A stretch of DNA of 64,000 bases from Cucumis sativus (lineage: Eukaryota; Streptophyta; Magnoliopsida; Cucurbitales; Cucurbitaceae), in assembly GCF_000004075.3 (NCBI RefSeq), contig NC_026660.2, positions 30,879,498-30,943,497 on the forward strand. Reading direction: 5' to 3'. Made by a program: the position numbers and the translations under genes. The notes under the pieces are model-generated. The model had not been told where the DNA came from and did no database searches. It saw nothing but the letters and a program-made list of their open reading frames with translations. Positions 1 through 13,300 of this stretch are shown piece by piece (positions within the stretch are counted from its first letter, which is position 1; each line of letters begins with the position of its first letter).

Positions 1-2740
1 ACCTATACTTTTTGGGGTGGGACTTCAGTTTTTAAGTGATGATAGATTTATGAACTTGTATAAGCACACATTTCATTATTTTGTTTGTAGGAAAAGATCA
101 TATCAAATCTTTAATTTTGAAAATAAGTTTCGCTAAACTAGTTCACAATTTGATAAAAGAGTTGGCATAACTAAATAGTAATTCACACTACATTATTTCT
201 AAGATTTTTGAGGTGCTAGAGTTATTTAATTCTCAAATTTCATAATTGTTCATACTAACAAAATAATTCATAAATTTGACTGTATAGAGTATTTTAGCAA
301 ATATGGAAATTGGAAAAAAAAAAAAAGTAGACTTATTTTTATAGGTTCCTATTTTTAAAAAAATATAAAATTACATGCATGTGATCCATAAACAACAAAA
401 CGTTTATATAGGCGTTATATTTGGATTTTGAAAATGAGTTGATTTTCTCTCAGTTCTAAACATGCATGGTCATTGTGATATATGCAGTGGTTAAAGTTTA
501 TAAAACAAAATTTCAAACTTAAAAACTTGACTCCTATTTTTATTTAAAAAGTATGGATATAGAGAAAGTCACAAAATAAAAATAAATTTAGAATAATAGA
601 TAATATATTAGGAGCGAAATAAGTTAAAGGTAAAGGATGGTAAGGGTTATTGGGATATATTGTATTTTTTTGGGGTGAGATTTATGTGCATGGGAGGTGA
701 AAATGGAATATCTGTGTTGATATGAAAGTAGATGAAGGTAGCATTCGCATATGGAGATTTTGATGAGTAGGCTTTCATGTGGGTGCCCCCAATTCATCAG
801 CCTTCTTTTTTCATAGTTTTCTTTGCTTTTCAATCACTACTCACTACTACGTACACACATTTTATATTTTCTTCCATGGATTATTCCTATTTTCCTCCAT
901 CTCTACTCAAATAATATAGGTATGTCTATGACTACTGAGATTGAATAAGGAATATAATTAATTAATATGCTTTATGTAGACCTCATATTTGCATTTCATA
1001 ATTTTTCTTCCATCGTTTAGATTTTACAAACACATTATATTTAGTTCTAATGGTTGAAACTCATTATTTTTTGCCCTATCACGCGTAGCCATAACATTCA
1101 TATATTAATAATCCAAGTAATGAAATGTTACTAATCGTAAGGACACGGCATTAATTTGTTACTGTATCAATAACCATGAAAATATTAGACAATTGTATAT
1201 TTAAAATAGATATATAAGTCTTAGTCTTTCCAACCAGTCGTCTTTGATTGCGAATTAATTCAAGTTTGAATATAATTATATGGGAATTTTTCCAAAATAC
1301 CAAAGAGTTAATAACTTGACAGCCATTAAAAAATGTTTTTTAAAAAACTTCAATTTTATACTAAAAAAAATGTCAATTCAAGCCACTAAACCAATTAATG
1401 AACAATCACATGATTACTATACTTACCAATTTCACTAATCTCTATCTGATGCTTTATTTCCCAATCAATTGTACTAATGATAATCAATTATGAAGCATAC
1501 AAATAGGATTTAGGAAAGACATTATAGCAGATTAGTGTAAGGCCTAGCTAATATACACAGTAATTCATATATATGTCTTAAATTAAGTGGCAGCTGAATT
1601 ATCCTAATTTCATGTGTTGAAGATAAGAGTTTATTGAATTATCTTGAGTTTGAGCACATTAATCAAAATGGTTATATATGTATCAGGTGTAGTTATAAAG
1701 CTAATTAACAAATAGAAACAAATAAAAAAAGCTAATTGATTATGCAATAATAAAAACAAAGAAGCAAAAAGCAATGAAGCATAAATTGATGATATATATA
1801 CTAATTATAAAATGGCCCTAAAAGCAAATTAAGAAAGTGATATTGAGGAGTTATACATATAGCATGCAAATGCAGCAGAAAAACAAAGTAAGGAAAGGAA
1901 GAGGAGTTGGAGATCACACAGACTATATAAATAATAATGAAGTAGGTAGGTAGCTGGGGTACGTCTTGGTGAAATGAAAGGAAAGGAAATGTATTAATAA
2001 TGGAAATATAAATAGAAATATATATATATATGTGATGGATATGGAAATTAATTGGGTAATTTAGTGGATGGAGAGGTTAAATATAAATTGACATAATTAT
2101 ATATGTTGTCCTGATGGAGCAAGAAGTTGTTCCAGGAATACCCCTTAATGCAACTCCAGTAATACGCACACACCACTACTGCCTCCAAATCTCCACCCCT
2201 TACTCTACTCTGCATCAATATATGTAAAACTTCAAATTAATTTAATTAAAACACACTTTCACCCTTGTTATTTAATTCTAATTATTTACTTATAATAACT
2301 ATTACTGCATTTCTACCTAAAACTGTAACCAAATCATAATAAATACCTCAAGCACATTAAAGCTTTTTATATTTTATTTTAACGCAAGAATAATCATCAA
2401 ACATTTTTAAAACTAAAATACGTAGAAGGAAGGAAAATATTTTACATTCTATCATTATACAACCTCGCTCAATGTATTGTGTTTAACCATAAATTGTCAC
2501 ATCAGAATATCATTTTTTTTTTATTAGAAAAAGGATTAGTGATTTGGTGTGTTTGTAGTTAAGTTAGAAAAGAGAAATAAAACCCTGTTTTGTGATTTAA
2601 ACTTGAATTGTATTTTGATTACTGTTTGAAAGGAAAAAAAAAAGAAAAGAGGAGAAAAGAAGGGAAAATGGGGTTTGACGTGAAAAGAAATGGAAAAATG
2701 GGTAGTAATTATAGAAGAAAAATAGAAAACGAATGGGGGA
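1..2740. other. Intergenic region 3' of the MADS-box gene
   Basis: AT-rich sequence with no convincing coding exon on either strand. The few open frames are short, rich in Ile/Leu/Lys and match no family I recognise. The right end next to 2740 must hold the 3' untranslated region of the minus-strand MADS gene. Short A and T runs and TATA-rich stretches are the only low-complexity structure seen. Confidence 0.7.
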
Positions 2741-2905
2741 TCAGTAAGTACCGTAGGTGGAAGAATGGAGGTTGATGTCCTGAAGATTTGGTTGAAAAGG
2801 CTGAAGGCGATAGGGAAGGAGGAAGGGCGGAGGAGGAGGGGAGGGATCAGATGGAAGCTGCTGCTGTACTGAAGCCAGCTGAAGGACGCAGCTGCTTGCC
2901 TGATC

Positions 2906-2938
<33 letters not shown>

Positions 2939-4363
2939 GTGGTAATCATGTTGAAGCTGAAGCTGAAGCTGTGGAGGATGAATATGATTATTATTTTTAT
3001 TACTATTTTCATTCATTTCAAGTAATCCATGAATATAACCAAACCACGACGACCCATCGTGATCATGATCACCAATATTTACAACCTCAACTGCCGCTGC
3101 CTGCGCCTGATCATCAGCAGCATTATCATGATTATCATGCGCCGCCCTCCTTCTCAGCCGCATCATCACTTCCTCGTCATCTTCTTCGCTTCTTCTTTTC
3201 TGCATCATCACCGCTGCTGCCATCTGCTGTTGCTGCTGCTCCTCCATCGCCATCTGCTCCTCTTTTATCTTTATTATTATTATTATTATTCATATTAACA
3301 ACCCTTTTCCTTTTTTTTTTTCTTTTTTTTTTTAATATGAATGTGATATAAATAAATAAATAAATAGAACAAAGTAATAACATATTTATTTAATTAATTA
3401 CCAGATGGTAAATCTGTTCATTTTCATCCTCCAGAATTTTCTCCTAATTAGTATCATCATGGAAATTAAAGGGAAAAATAAAAAACAGGTTATTAATGAA
3501 TTAAATTAACCATATAATTATAATTACTTATATGTATTTATGTTAAATTATAAGAATGAATGAAAATAAACAAGCAAAACCTTTCTTCGCAGATTGTCGA
3601 CTTGCTGCTGTAACAGCTCTGACTGCACCAAAAAACCAATAGAAAACCCTAATAAATATCTATGTATTTGTGTGTGTGTGTGTAAAGTGGAAGGTTGTAA
3701 AGTGGAAAATAATAATAATAATAATAATGCCTTTCGAGCACGAACTCTGTTGAGAGAGTTTTGGAGACGGTTCTCGATATCGTCGAGATCGCGAAGGTGA
3801 AAAGTGCTGAAATCGTCGGCTGTGTAGCGCTGCAAACTCAGCTGAAGATCGTCCGTTTCTTTTTTCATTGACCTTACTTGCCGCTCCAATTCCTCCTAAT
3901 TTATTTCAATGGATTGTTTAGTTTAATAGTACTGATAATAAATACGAGGAGATGACTAGAGATGAAATGAAATGAGATTATTTAATCAATTAAGAACTGT
4001 ACTACCGGATCGTTCATATTATGCTCTGGAATTCGACTCCCTATTGCAATCTGATATCTCCTGATGATTTGATCCATGCTGAGGATGTGCAGGCAGGAAG
4101 TGTGTAGAAGAAGTAGATATATATTAAATAATTAAAAAAGAAAAAAAACGAAGAAGAAGAAATAATAATGTATACCATGTTGTTTGAGTACAGTATTCGA
4201 ACAATTTGCCGTTACTGGAGAAGACGATGAGAGCGATCTGAGCATCACATAAAACAGAAAGTTCATGGGTCTTCTTGAACAGACCGCCTCTCCGCTTCGA
4301 GAATGTAACTTGCCTTGTCGTCCGATTCTCTATTCTCCTGATTGCGATTTTTCCTCTTCCCAT
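2741..4363 (-). CDS. TT16: B-sister MIKC-type MADS-box transcription factor (TT16/ABS-like)
   Basis: Predicted 342-residue MIKC protein. Exons (minus strand): 4363-4176, 4078-4006, 3895-3731, 3622-3581, 3443-3402, 3259-2741. Residues 1-60 are the MADS domain, starting [15 protein letters not shown] with SKRR and [12 protein letters not shown]. The K domain follows, with [12 protein letters not shown] near 143-156. The C-terminus has a VLQLAS motif and a PI-like motif ([12 protein letters not shown]), which place it in the B-sister clade with Arabidopsis TT16/ABS. That clade acts in ovule integument and endothelium identity and seed-coat pigmentation. The protein is about 90 residues longer than my memory of TT16 because of a Gln-, Asp- and His-rich tail, including a run of at least ten His. 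Introns 1, 2, 4 and 5 are GT-AG; intron 3 appears to be GC-AG. The start of the last exon could be 3256 instead of 3259. The clade assignment is from motifs, not a tree. Confidence 0.92.
2907..2937. repeat. GAT/ATC trinucleotide microsatellite inside the MADS last exon
   Basis: About ten GAT units on the plus strand. On the coding (minus) strand they are CAT codons for the poly-His run in the C-terminal tail of the B-sister protein, so length change here alters the protein in whole codons. Confidence 0.9.
3623..3730 (-). other. MADS-gene intron 3, GC-AG and stop-free
   Basis: Between the codons for VRARK and SELLQQQ lie 108 nucleotides. They begin GC (3730-3729) and end with a good acceptor (GTGCAG). 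No GT donor lies where the conserved K-domain junction needs one. The stretch is 36 codons with no in-frame stop, so retention would add 36 residues, Leu-rich at the start, inside the K domain. It also holds an AAT-type microsatellite (about 3707-3728) and a GT repeat (about 3671-3683). Confidence 0.75.
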
Positions 4364-7320
4364 TATGATATCTTAATTCTCTCCTACCCCCCCGCGCCTA
4401 AACTTTTTATATATATGTGTGTGTGTCCTTGGTAGCTAAAGGTTAAAGGTACGACACTACTACTACTACTACTACTACTGACCACAACTCAATAATTTAT
4501 TAGAGTAGGAAGGGTTTAGGGTTTGAATTGTTAATTATAATTAATAATTAATAATGAAAAATGAGTGAAAATTGAATGGATGAAATGTATATTGGAATTG
4601 GAAAGGCAAGAAGAATAATAATAAGAAGAAAAGTTAATAATAATAGGAATAATTAGAAAGAAAAAGTAGAAAGTATTTTAGCTAGAATGGTGTGACAGTT
4701 AACTACTCTCTGTGTGGTCTCTGCCTGTGGTGTGCTTTTATGGAATTTGCCAAATTGGGAAAACTCCCTATTTATTACCCTCATTTTCCTTTACCCCCTT
4801 TTTTAACCAATAAATTTAATTTCCTCTTCCCTCTTCCCTCTTCCCAGCTAGCTCACAACTCTACCAAGGCTCTAATCAAACCCAACCCCACACATATTAC
4901 TATTATACATAATAAACTTAATTAGTTAGGGTAAAATTAAAAAATACTGTATGATAGAAGAGGAGGGAATTAAGGGCCGAGGTGGGGGGCAAATTTGAAT
5001 AATATTAGCCATTAAGGGTGAGGTGGCAGCGAAAGAGAGAGAGAGAGGGAGGGAAAGGCAAATGAAAAGAGACACACAAACAGATCAGAGAACATCAAAG
5101 ACTAACTAAAAATGGAAAATGTGTAAATATGGAGGCAGTTTTACGTCAACTTCAACCCTCTTATTTTGGTCACCTGATACTCAGTTTTCACATGCCATCC
5201 TTTTTTTTTTTTTAACTTTCCTAAATTACACCCTACAACTTTCAATAACAATCAACCCCACTCAAACCCCTAATACCAAATGCAATATCTTCTCTGGCTC
5301 TCATCAACCAAAACAAAAAAATAAATTAAATATTTTTTAGAAACAAAATAATTCCAAAACTTTTAATTCTTCCAATTCACTTTGTTATTGAACTTCGAAA
5401 GTGATGACGATAAATAAAAATAACATTACATGATCCCTACTTGATTATTCTTCTAACAAATCAAGTCAATTCTTGTTTTAAATGGCCTAGCTAGCTTGTC
5501 CCAGTGCCCCATTGCACTGAATTTTGCTTGTTTTATTTATTGGAGTTTTGTTTAAAAAGAAAAGAAAAGAAAAAAACCCAGCTGTTAAGATTCTTTTTTT
5601 TTTTGCCAATATATTTTGAGAACAATCTGTTTATGGTAATAAATTAGTAATTATAGGCGTGCTTGGTAAAGGACCAATTTTATCTTCTCTTCTTTTGTAC
5701 GTTCACATTGTTTTGCGTGAAAAATCTCTTCCTCCTTTGAATTCCGCGTTTGTATTTTAAGGTCTATACCTTGACCGTTGAAATCTCTATCAAATTTGAG
5801 ATCATCAAAATCAGTACAATTATTAATTTATAAACAATGAGAATTGAAGTGTCAATTAACAATAGGGTCAATCACAACTTTTTGTTGTATAACTTATTCC
5901 ACAAGATTGAGGGTGCTTAGAAAATATATATACCATGCATGACGTGCAACCATTTTTTCAGTCATAGCTTTTACAACTTCCTCTGCTTATGCCATCAAAA
6001 GAAGGGATGTTCTTGGTTTACAGGTTGGATTAGATTGTTTTTTAGCCGCAACTCCGTTGTAAATTTATTCAACTCTAATAACCATTTCTTAAAGTTAAAT
6101 CCAACCCTACACCACCATAAAACGTTTGAAAAATAGTATCCATTTTTGTACCAATTCATAGCATGAAAAATAACATTCATAAGAAGCTTTCCTTGTCTCG
6201 AAAAAGGTGGTTGCATTCCTTCCATGTCATAAAAGAATCTCGCTTTTAATTAATAACAAAAGGGGAACACTTTAGAAGCTAGTTATCAAGGCAAGATATG
6301 TATATATAATATTCCAAAATTATATAAATAAGAGGAGAAGGGGTGCAAAGTTGAAACAGATTAAAAATACCTTCGGAAATGAAATGGCATAACCAGCGGT
6401 AAGCAAAATTATTTATAGAAATAAAGATAAATTTTGCTCTACAGAAATACAAATGTACGGAAGCCACGAAATTGGAGGGAGTGGGGAAGAAAAAGAAAGG
6501 AACTAAAATTCTATTTTGGCTGAATCTTCTCATCAAGTAAACCAATTGATATGTTCTTTTCTCTAAACACAACTACAATTAGGGCAGCAAAAACGTTGGC
6601 CTAGCCAGTACAAAACAAATATATGTTATGTGTTTCAGCAAAAGGGCAGAGGGGAAAAACTTCGTTGAAATATCTGAATCCCAAACTTTATACCTGTCCA
6701 GTACACAACAGAAATCATTAAGAGCATATTGCAAATAAAATGTGCCACATGATTCAGATGCAGTGAAACCAAATGATTCTATCACATTTGATTAATCAAG
6801 TTCATGTAGTCCTGATCAGGGGTTGAGAATACGAAGTGTACAATGTTTGCAAAAATTGAATATTTTACACAACTATGAAAATCTAATTGATTAGTTTTTA
6901 AACAGCATACGTGGGAACAAAAAGTCCCCAGAACTTTATGCAGTTCAAATTAATCGTAGGAAGGAAAACTCCCTACAAAACGATACGTAGTATGCTCTTC
7001 ATACAGTACGAGTAATAGAAACAAAAGTGCTAAAAAATTATGCAATACCAGTTCCTCTACACTACCGGCTACAAGTTCAGAAACATGCGTTATGGGTATA
7101 TGCTAACCTCAATTTTATTTCAAAAGTGCTTAAACATTTACTTACTAAGATCTATAAAAATTATTTAGGGTAAAGATTGTTCTTACAACATACCTTGATA
7201 TTTTAGTTGTACAAGGGAGAAGGCATAGGTTGAAAATTGACTCCTGGTATCCTGTTATTTACTCCTCAAATATGACACCCTTTATAAAAGAAAAACAATG
7301 GTCAATACACATTCACGCCA
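4364..7320. other. Intergenic: MADS promoter side and VPS54 3' flank
   Basis: The left end is the promoter of the minus-strand MADS gene. A TATA-like TATATATAAA on the minus strand lies at 4406-4415, about 45 bases before the start codon. There is a CTA repeat near 4459-4488, a near-CArG box (CCAAATTGGG, 4750-4759) and a GA-rich run near 5036-5050 that could bind BPC/GAGA factors. These sites are suggestions from motif only. The right end before 7321 holds the VPS54 3' untranslated region. No coding exon is supported. Confidence 0.5.
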
Positions 7321-10300
7321 TTATCCAGCTTCAGATCCGAATCTTTGTTCCAAGAATTCATCAAGTTGCCCCCAGTTTGGGATGTCGGGTTTACTCAAAT
7401 CGTCACAAGGCAAAGATCTTATGCAGCCAAGAATGTGCTTAACATCTCGAAGCAGCCTGGTACAATAGAAAAAACAGTGTCAGAACAAGAAGCATGTTGA
7501 AATAATGGTTCAGTGTAAGTAATATATGTGACAATGTCCGTGGTTCCTGAACGACAAGGGAGTATTACCTATCCTTTGCTTGTGGGGTGCTTATGTCTAA
7601 TCGTGAAAATGCTTCAGAAATTTGTAAATGGAAGATTTTGACCACTTGCCTGAAGATTACATTAAAGATAATTGTTAACTTCCAAATAGCAGAACGGCAA
7701 ACATTCTTTATTTGCAGACGGGCAGCGGCCATAGATATAGGAGTAGATCTGGATTAAAATTTAGAATCCATTCATTATAGTATGGCTTACCTAAATATTG
7801 CCTGAACATCCGCCTCATGTAAGGTTCGAGATAAGACACGTTGAAGGTAACCAACTTCCTGGATAATGGTGATTTCAAACCAAGTCGGTTGTAAATATGT
7901 AGAGAAACAACTCAAAAAGTACAATTAAATGGAAACAACATTCTAATCAAACTTGCGAGATGACTTGTGCTGTTTTGCATCAACCATATAAGATTTCACT
8001 TGTCATACACATCCTTACATGCACAGTGTTCAATTATGCAAAGCGCAAAAAAGGACTTCAATATTGAAAAAAATTATCACTCAACTTAACAAGGTACCAA
8101 GGACAGACAAAAACAACTAGCTAGAAGCAAATGCTTTACTTTAATGAATTAGTTTGCTTGATGAATAATATAGCTACCTTGGTAAGTGATCGAGCAAACT
8201 GACTGGGCTGAGGGTCAGAATCCTCGAGCCTATTCCAACTTTCAACAATTTGAGGCAGACCACGAAGATGTACTAATAACCTTTCCCTCATTATCTGGAC
8301 CAGCTTAGTATGAATTTCATCTCGGTGAACTTTGAAATCCTAAATTATTAAATAATTCAATAATTGGTACAAAAATGCATAACAAAGCAATTTTTATAAT
8401 CATAGATTTTATTGCAGAAATGGCAATAATACAGAATCTTGCAAGTGAAAACTGCAGAATATTCAAGAGTAGGAATATAACTAGGCAACTTCGCACTATA
8501 GTCAGCTAATTAGCATAATTCGCACAATCATTATATAAAAGAAGAAAATTATGAAAAGAAGAGAGAATACTTGAGCCACTCGATCAATCTCTGAGAGCAA
8601 CAGTGTCTTTCGCGCCTCAGGTACCTTGAGAAAAAGGATTCTCCTAATTTCTTGTTCAAGTCATAAAAAGAAGAAGAAAACGTCATATTCCGTTTAAATA
8701 TCTTGGGCACTATAATAATTCCAATTACCCCAAAGGTGTTCTCCCTTTATGAAAAAAATTGAAAGACTAGGAGAACTAAGGCTTGAAATGCAGTTTCCCG
8801 ATGTCTCAGGAATGTTATCCCGATGTTATGTAGCAGTTTTTGTTGGCTCTTTGGAATGTTATAGTAAATACTCTTTTATGGAGAGATGTAGTTTGAAAGA
8901 ACAATGTCCAAAAATGTAGCTCTTTTTGATAAAGCCAATTAGATCAGATCCAATTTTGGTTCTTCTTGAGAGAATTTATTTCCTCCCTTATAAGCACATA
9001 TTTTCCCAATTTCATATCATACATGTTTTTTTCTTCCTTCCTCATGAAAAACAATAATGATGAGAAAAATAGATTCGTTATATAAGAAGATTAAACAGAG
9101 AAAAGAAGATTGCTTTTTTGTTGAAGTAGGCGATGGAAACATAAAGGGTTGGGCAAAACATGGTTTCCCAGACATAAAGTTGATTGGCCTTAGCCCGTGA
9201 GATATAGGCTGCTAGACTAATAACAATAGGGAACTAAAGTTGAATCCTTCAAAATTTGTTAAACGTACCAGGAATAATGGCGAAGGTAAAACTGATAACT
9301 TGACTAGCCAAGGCCAAGTGTTTGGATGTGATAGACTTCAAACCAGACACCTAGAACAGCAATAAATTCAGTTTTCAGGAGAGTTACCAACCTAGCACTT
9401 GAAACTCATAGTTTCCATGGTAAGTATATTCAGCATAATTAACAAAGTGCTATGTGAATAATAAGATTTATAATATTCAAACAACTGCAAATTAAGATTA
9501 AAAAAAAGAAAAAAACCACATTATTTTCAATGATTTTTCTTTTAACAAGACAGAAAAATATTAAAATAGAAAGAGTAGGAGTGGGAAAATAAAATAAACA
9601 AAAAGAAGACCAATGGTTTAACATTCAATGCCCATGAACATGACATGTAAGTCCACGGATTCAAGGATTTCATATTTACAATCACAAGTAAGTTAGAAGC
9701 ACAGCATTAACTACGTTTATTGTGTCTAAATAAAAGACTATGAAGTACCTGCATAGCACCAGCTCCAAGTACAAGTTGACAAGTCCTTGTATTGAAAAAC
9801 TTGAGAATTTCCACAACACGATGTACAACTTCCGAAGATAGTGCTGGGAGAGAATTGTTCATGTCAATGTACTCCGACAACATCTTGAGCAAGATCAAAC
9901 CACTGGGAAATGAACCATTACAGAAGAAATCGTTTAGTGAGACCCCCAGCAATGAAGCTAACTAAAATTATAATAGGACGGTGTACATCAGCAGAAGGTA
10001 CCAAGAAAGAAAAAAACAGAACACAAAGTTCAATGCAAAAATGTGATGTCACAAGGAATAAAAAAGTTCAAAATAAAGAGAGAACAGATAACCATACAGG
10101 TCAAAGTCAGGGCCAATAAAATCAACCAATTTATTTAACAATGTTAGTGGAGGGAGCCATCTAATCCGAAATAAGTAAAAAGGAAAGAAGAAACTAACCA
10201 GTTTACCATATGATAACCAACGCCTTTGTATAGCAAAGTCTGAGAACTTGATTTTCCGCGCTCCTTCACATTAGTATTGCTAACTTGCATTGTAGGAATT

Positions 10301-13300
10301 GTGACATCAGCTTTACTCTTTTCAGTTGTATCTGCAGGAGTAGGCTTCACATGTTCAGAATTCCCCCCAGACAGGTCACTTGAATCAATTTGCTCAGAGT
10401 GTTGTTGAGCATTGTGTGAATCATCATTATTCGTAGCCACATCACCGTAGCTTCGATCCATATTATCCTGAGTAAGATCGGGTTTTTCAGAAAGCAGCTC
10501 TTGAGAACAAAGTGATTCAGCTATAGATTGAAATTCATCGGGAACATCCACTTCAACCCATGTTTCCTGATCAAGCACTGCCTTGATTTTTGTCATCTAC
10601 AATAACATAAATTAATGAACATGAATAATATTTAAGTTGGACAATAACTCTAAACAAATAAACAAATCAGAAACTTACACGAGACTCATGCTGATAATCA
10701 ACAAAAGCTTTGGCCTGGGACTGTAAAGTTCCACGAATGCTATATCCCAACCTTCCACCAATCTGTTAAGTTAGAAGAATAATAGAATTATGAATACTAC
10801 GATTAACTATAGATTTATATCCTTATATAAGTTCATATTCCAAATAAAGCTTCGATTACCTTTTCAGTGGCAGTAATAAAATCTTGTGTGATGTTGTATA
10901 TGCTTAAGAACTCTTGTAATCTCAACTTTGGATGAACAAGAATGCGAACACCAAGGAGTTTAGCCCATCTACCATGAGCAGCATCACAAGCAGCAAAAAC
11001 AGCTTCTGTATTTTCTCGCAATACATCAGCTCTGCTCACAATCAAATTACTTCAATAGTCGAGATTACAAATTAAATATTCACCAAGTGAACAGCAAACA
11101 TTTTTATCAGAAGAAAATAAAAGAGGAACAAAATTCTCAATAAATTTCTGAAAGTTCCATTAAGAATGATGCTTTGTAGCACCACACCCGATAGATTGGA
11201 CTTCTTTTCTGTTAGAGTTGAGATATGTATCTTCGCTGTTATCCACTCACAATGAAGATTGATTATGCAACAGGAAGTAGTACGAGAGCCCTAATTTTTA
11301 AATTTCTTTCTTTCTTGAGCTTTCTTGGACAATTATATACATACAACTACTTCGTTTATAGAAACAACGGTTTCTATTCAGAAAGAAAAAGGAAAGGCTA
11401 CAAGGACATACAAAAATCCAAGCCCATGAAAATCCCCACTAAAGAAAGGAGTTCCAGCTGAGTAAAATTGTTACATAGGATATAAGTACGTCGAAACCAA
11501 AGTCCACATAGAAACATGAAACCCCAGCAAGCAACAAACATCACTACGATCCATTTCTCAACCTCTAACCACTTTGTAGTTTGTTATTTCTCTTCCCCCA
11601 AAGGCCCCACAACAAAGCACACACCCCGCAAATCACAACCCATGATCATCGCTGTCCTAGGCTAAAACCTACGTTAATCTGAGAAATCTCTAAAAGACAG
11701 CTGAGGAAGAACTCCTGGTCGTCGCTCACTCTGTCTTCTTATAATTGTAAATGTGATAGTCTGATTGCTTTTGAGGAAAAGCCCTGTCCTTGGCTAAAAC
11801 CTATGTTGATTTGAGAAATCTTTATCCAAGGTCTAAATAATAAGTCATTTTAAGAATAATAATTAAGGATATAGCAACATTTTAAAAAAATTGCAAATAT
11901 AGCAAAACTATCGTTGATAGACTCGTATCGTCTATCACTAATAGACTAATATTTACAACATGGTCTATCAGTGATAAACTTCTATCATTGATAGAATTTG
12001 ACAAATTTTGCTATATTTGTAAATTTTTTTAAATGTTGCTATATACTTAATTATTTTGAATCTAATTACTAAATTTGCAACTATCCCTAAATAATATTTC
12101 CTTGTCAATCAGAGGAAGAGAGTGAGAGAGAGAGAGAGTAGATGCAACCACCCACACATCAAGTATGATATTTCATAATTAATTAACCTAAAGCTATCAA
12201 AACCAAGCAATACATAACCTGAAATTTCTAGACATGTTTGAAGGGTTTGCTGCATCATTTGCTTTTCCTTGTAAGGAAATAACCTTGGCAGCTACTCGCT
12301 GAGGTAAATGTGGAAGAAGCAAACCACCTTGATTATCAGTATCTTGAGCTGTACCAGCAGCTGCAGCACCACTAGCAATTGCAGCAGCAACGGAATCTGC
12401 AGCATAATGCCCATCAAGATTGCACATAATCCATTCAATAGACTTTTTCACTTCTGCAGCGCGCACCAAATGTACCTGCATTCACTAAATGAAAAGAGAT
12501 CATAATGCATCCGATAAAATTCCAGCAAGGAAAAACTTAGAGAGTAGTCTTAGAGTAAGAGATCTAGAAATATTACAATCTCGGTTATTCTGTTCAAGAG
12601 TGGTCTTTGCTTTTCAATATCTTTTGGGTGATTCATGATTGGATGATTGACGGGTTGGAGAGTAAAAGTTTTGGTGGGTGGGGAAAATACTTAGGAGATA
12701 TGCTAACTGCGTGCTGCTCTTTTGTGATGTGTTTTGAAAGAAAAAAATAGCAGGATATTTGAAGATAACTTTGCTTTTTTTTTATTCTTTTTGGGTCTTT
12801 GCACAAAATACAACGTCCTAGTAGTGCACAAATTATACCGGATTACCAGATTTATCCTCAACTTTCTTTTAACCTTAAGAAGCACTAACATTGCATTTAG
12901 TATTTTAATGATTTGGTAATATATTTTTTAAAAGAAAACAAAAGACTAATGCTCAAAATTACAAGAAGAGAAGAAGAAAAAGAACAATCGCACTATACGC
13001 ATCCACAACCCAATACAAATCAAAGATCAACCAAGAAAGATAAAAGTGCCAAATACAAATTGTCCTGTGGAGAGAGAACTTTTAAGCAAGAAAAATTACC
13101 CGTACAATCTTGAAAATGGCACTTAAAAGTTGAACGAAGCCTTCGGAAGACAGGCCCCTCAGTTTGCTTGCAAGTGAAGCACCTCCACCTGAGTCATAAA
13201 TTTATCGTAATATAGTGCACTTAAAAGAGAACATCAGTAAATCAAAGATGCATTAAAGAAACTTTTGAAGACTGAATGACACACAACTTCCTCGTGCTCA

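Noticed and set aside
2788-3351. 187-codon plus-strand open frame opposite the MADS last exon
   Set aside because: It is the antisense shadow of the low-complexity MADS tail (GAT repeat read as Asp codons); no family resemblance.
6279-6572. 97-codon minus-strand frame between MADS and VPS54
   Set aside because: No recognisable domain, unusual composition, no splice-linked neighbours.
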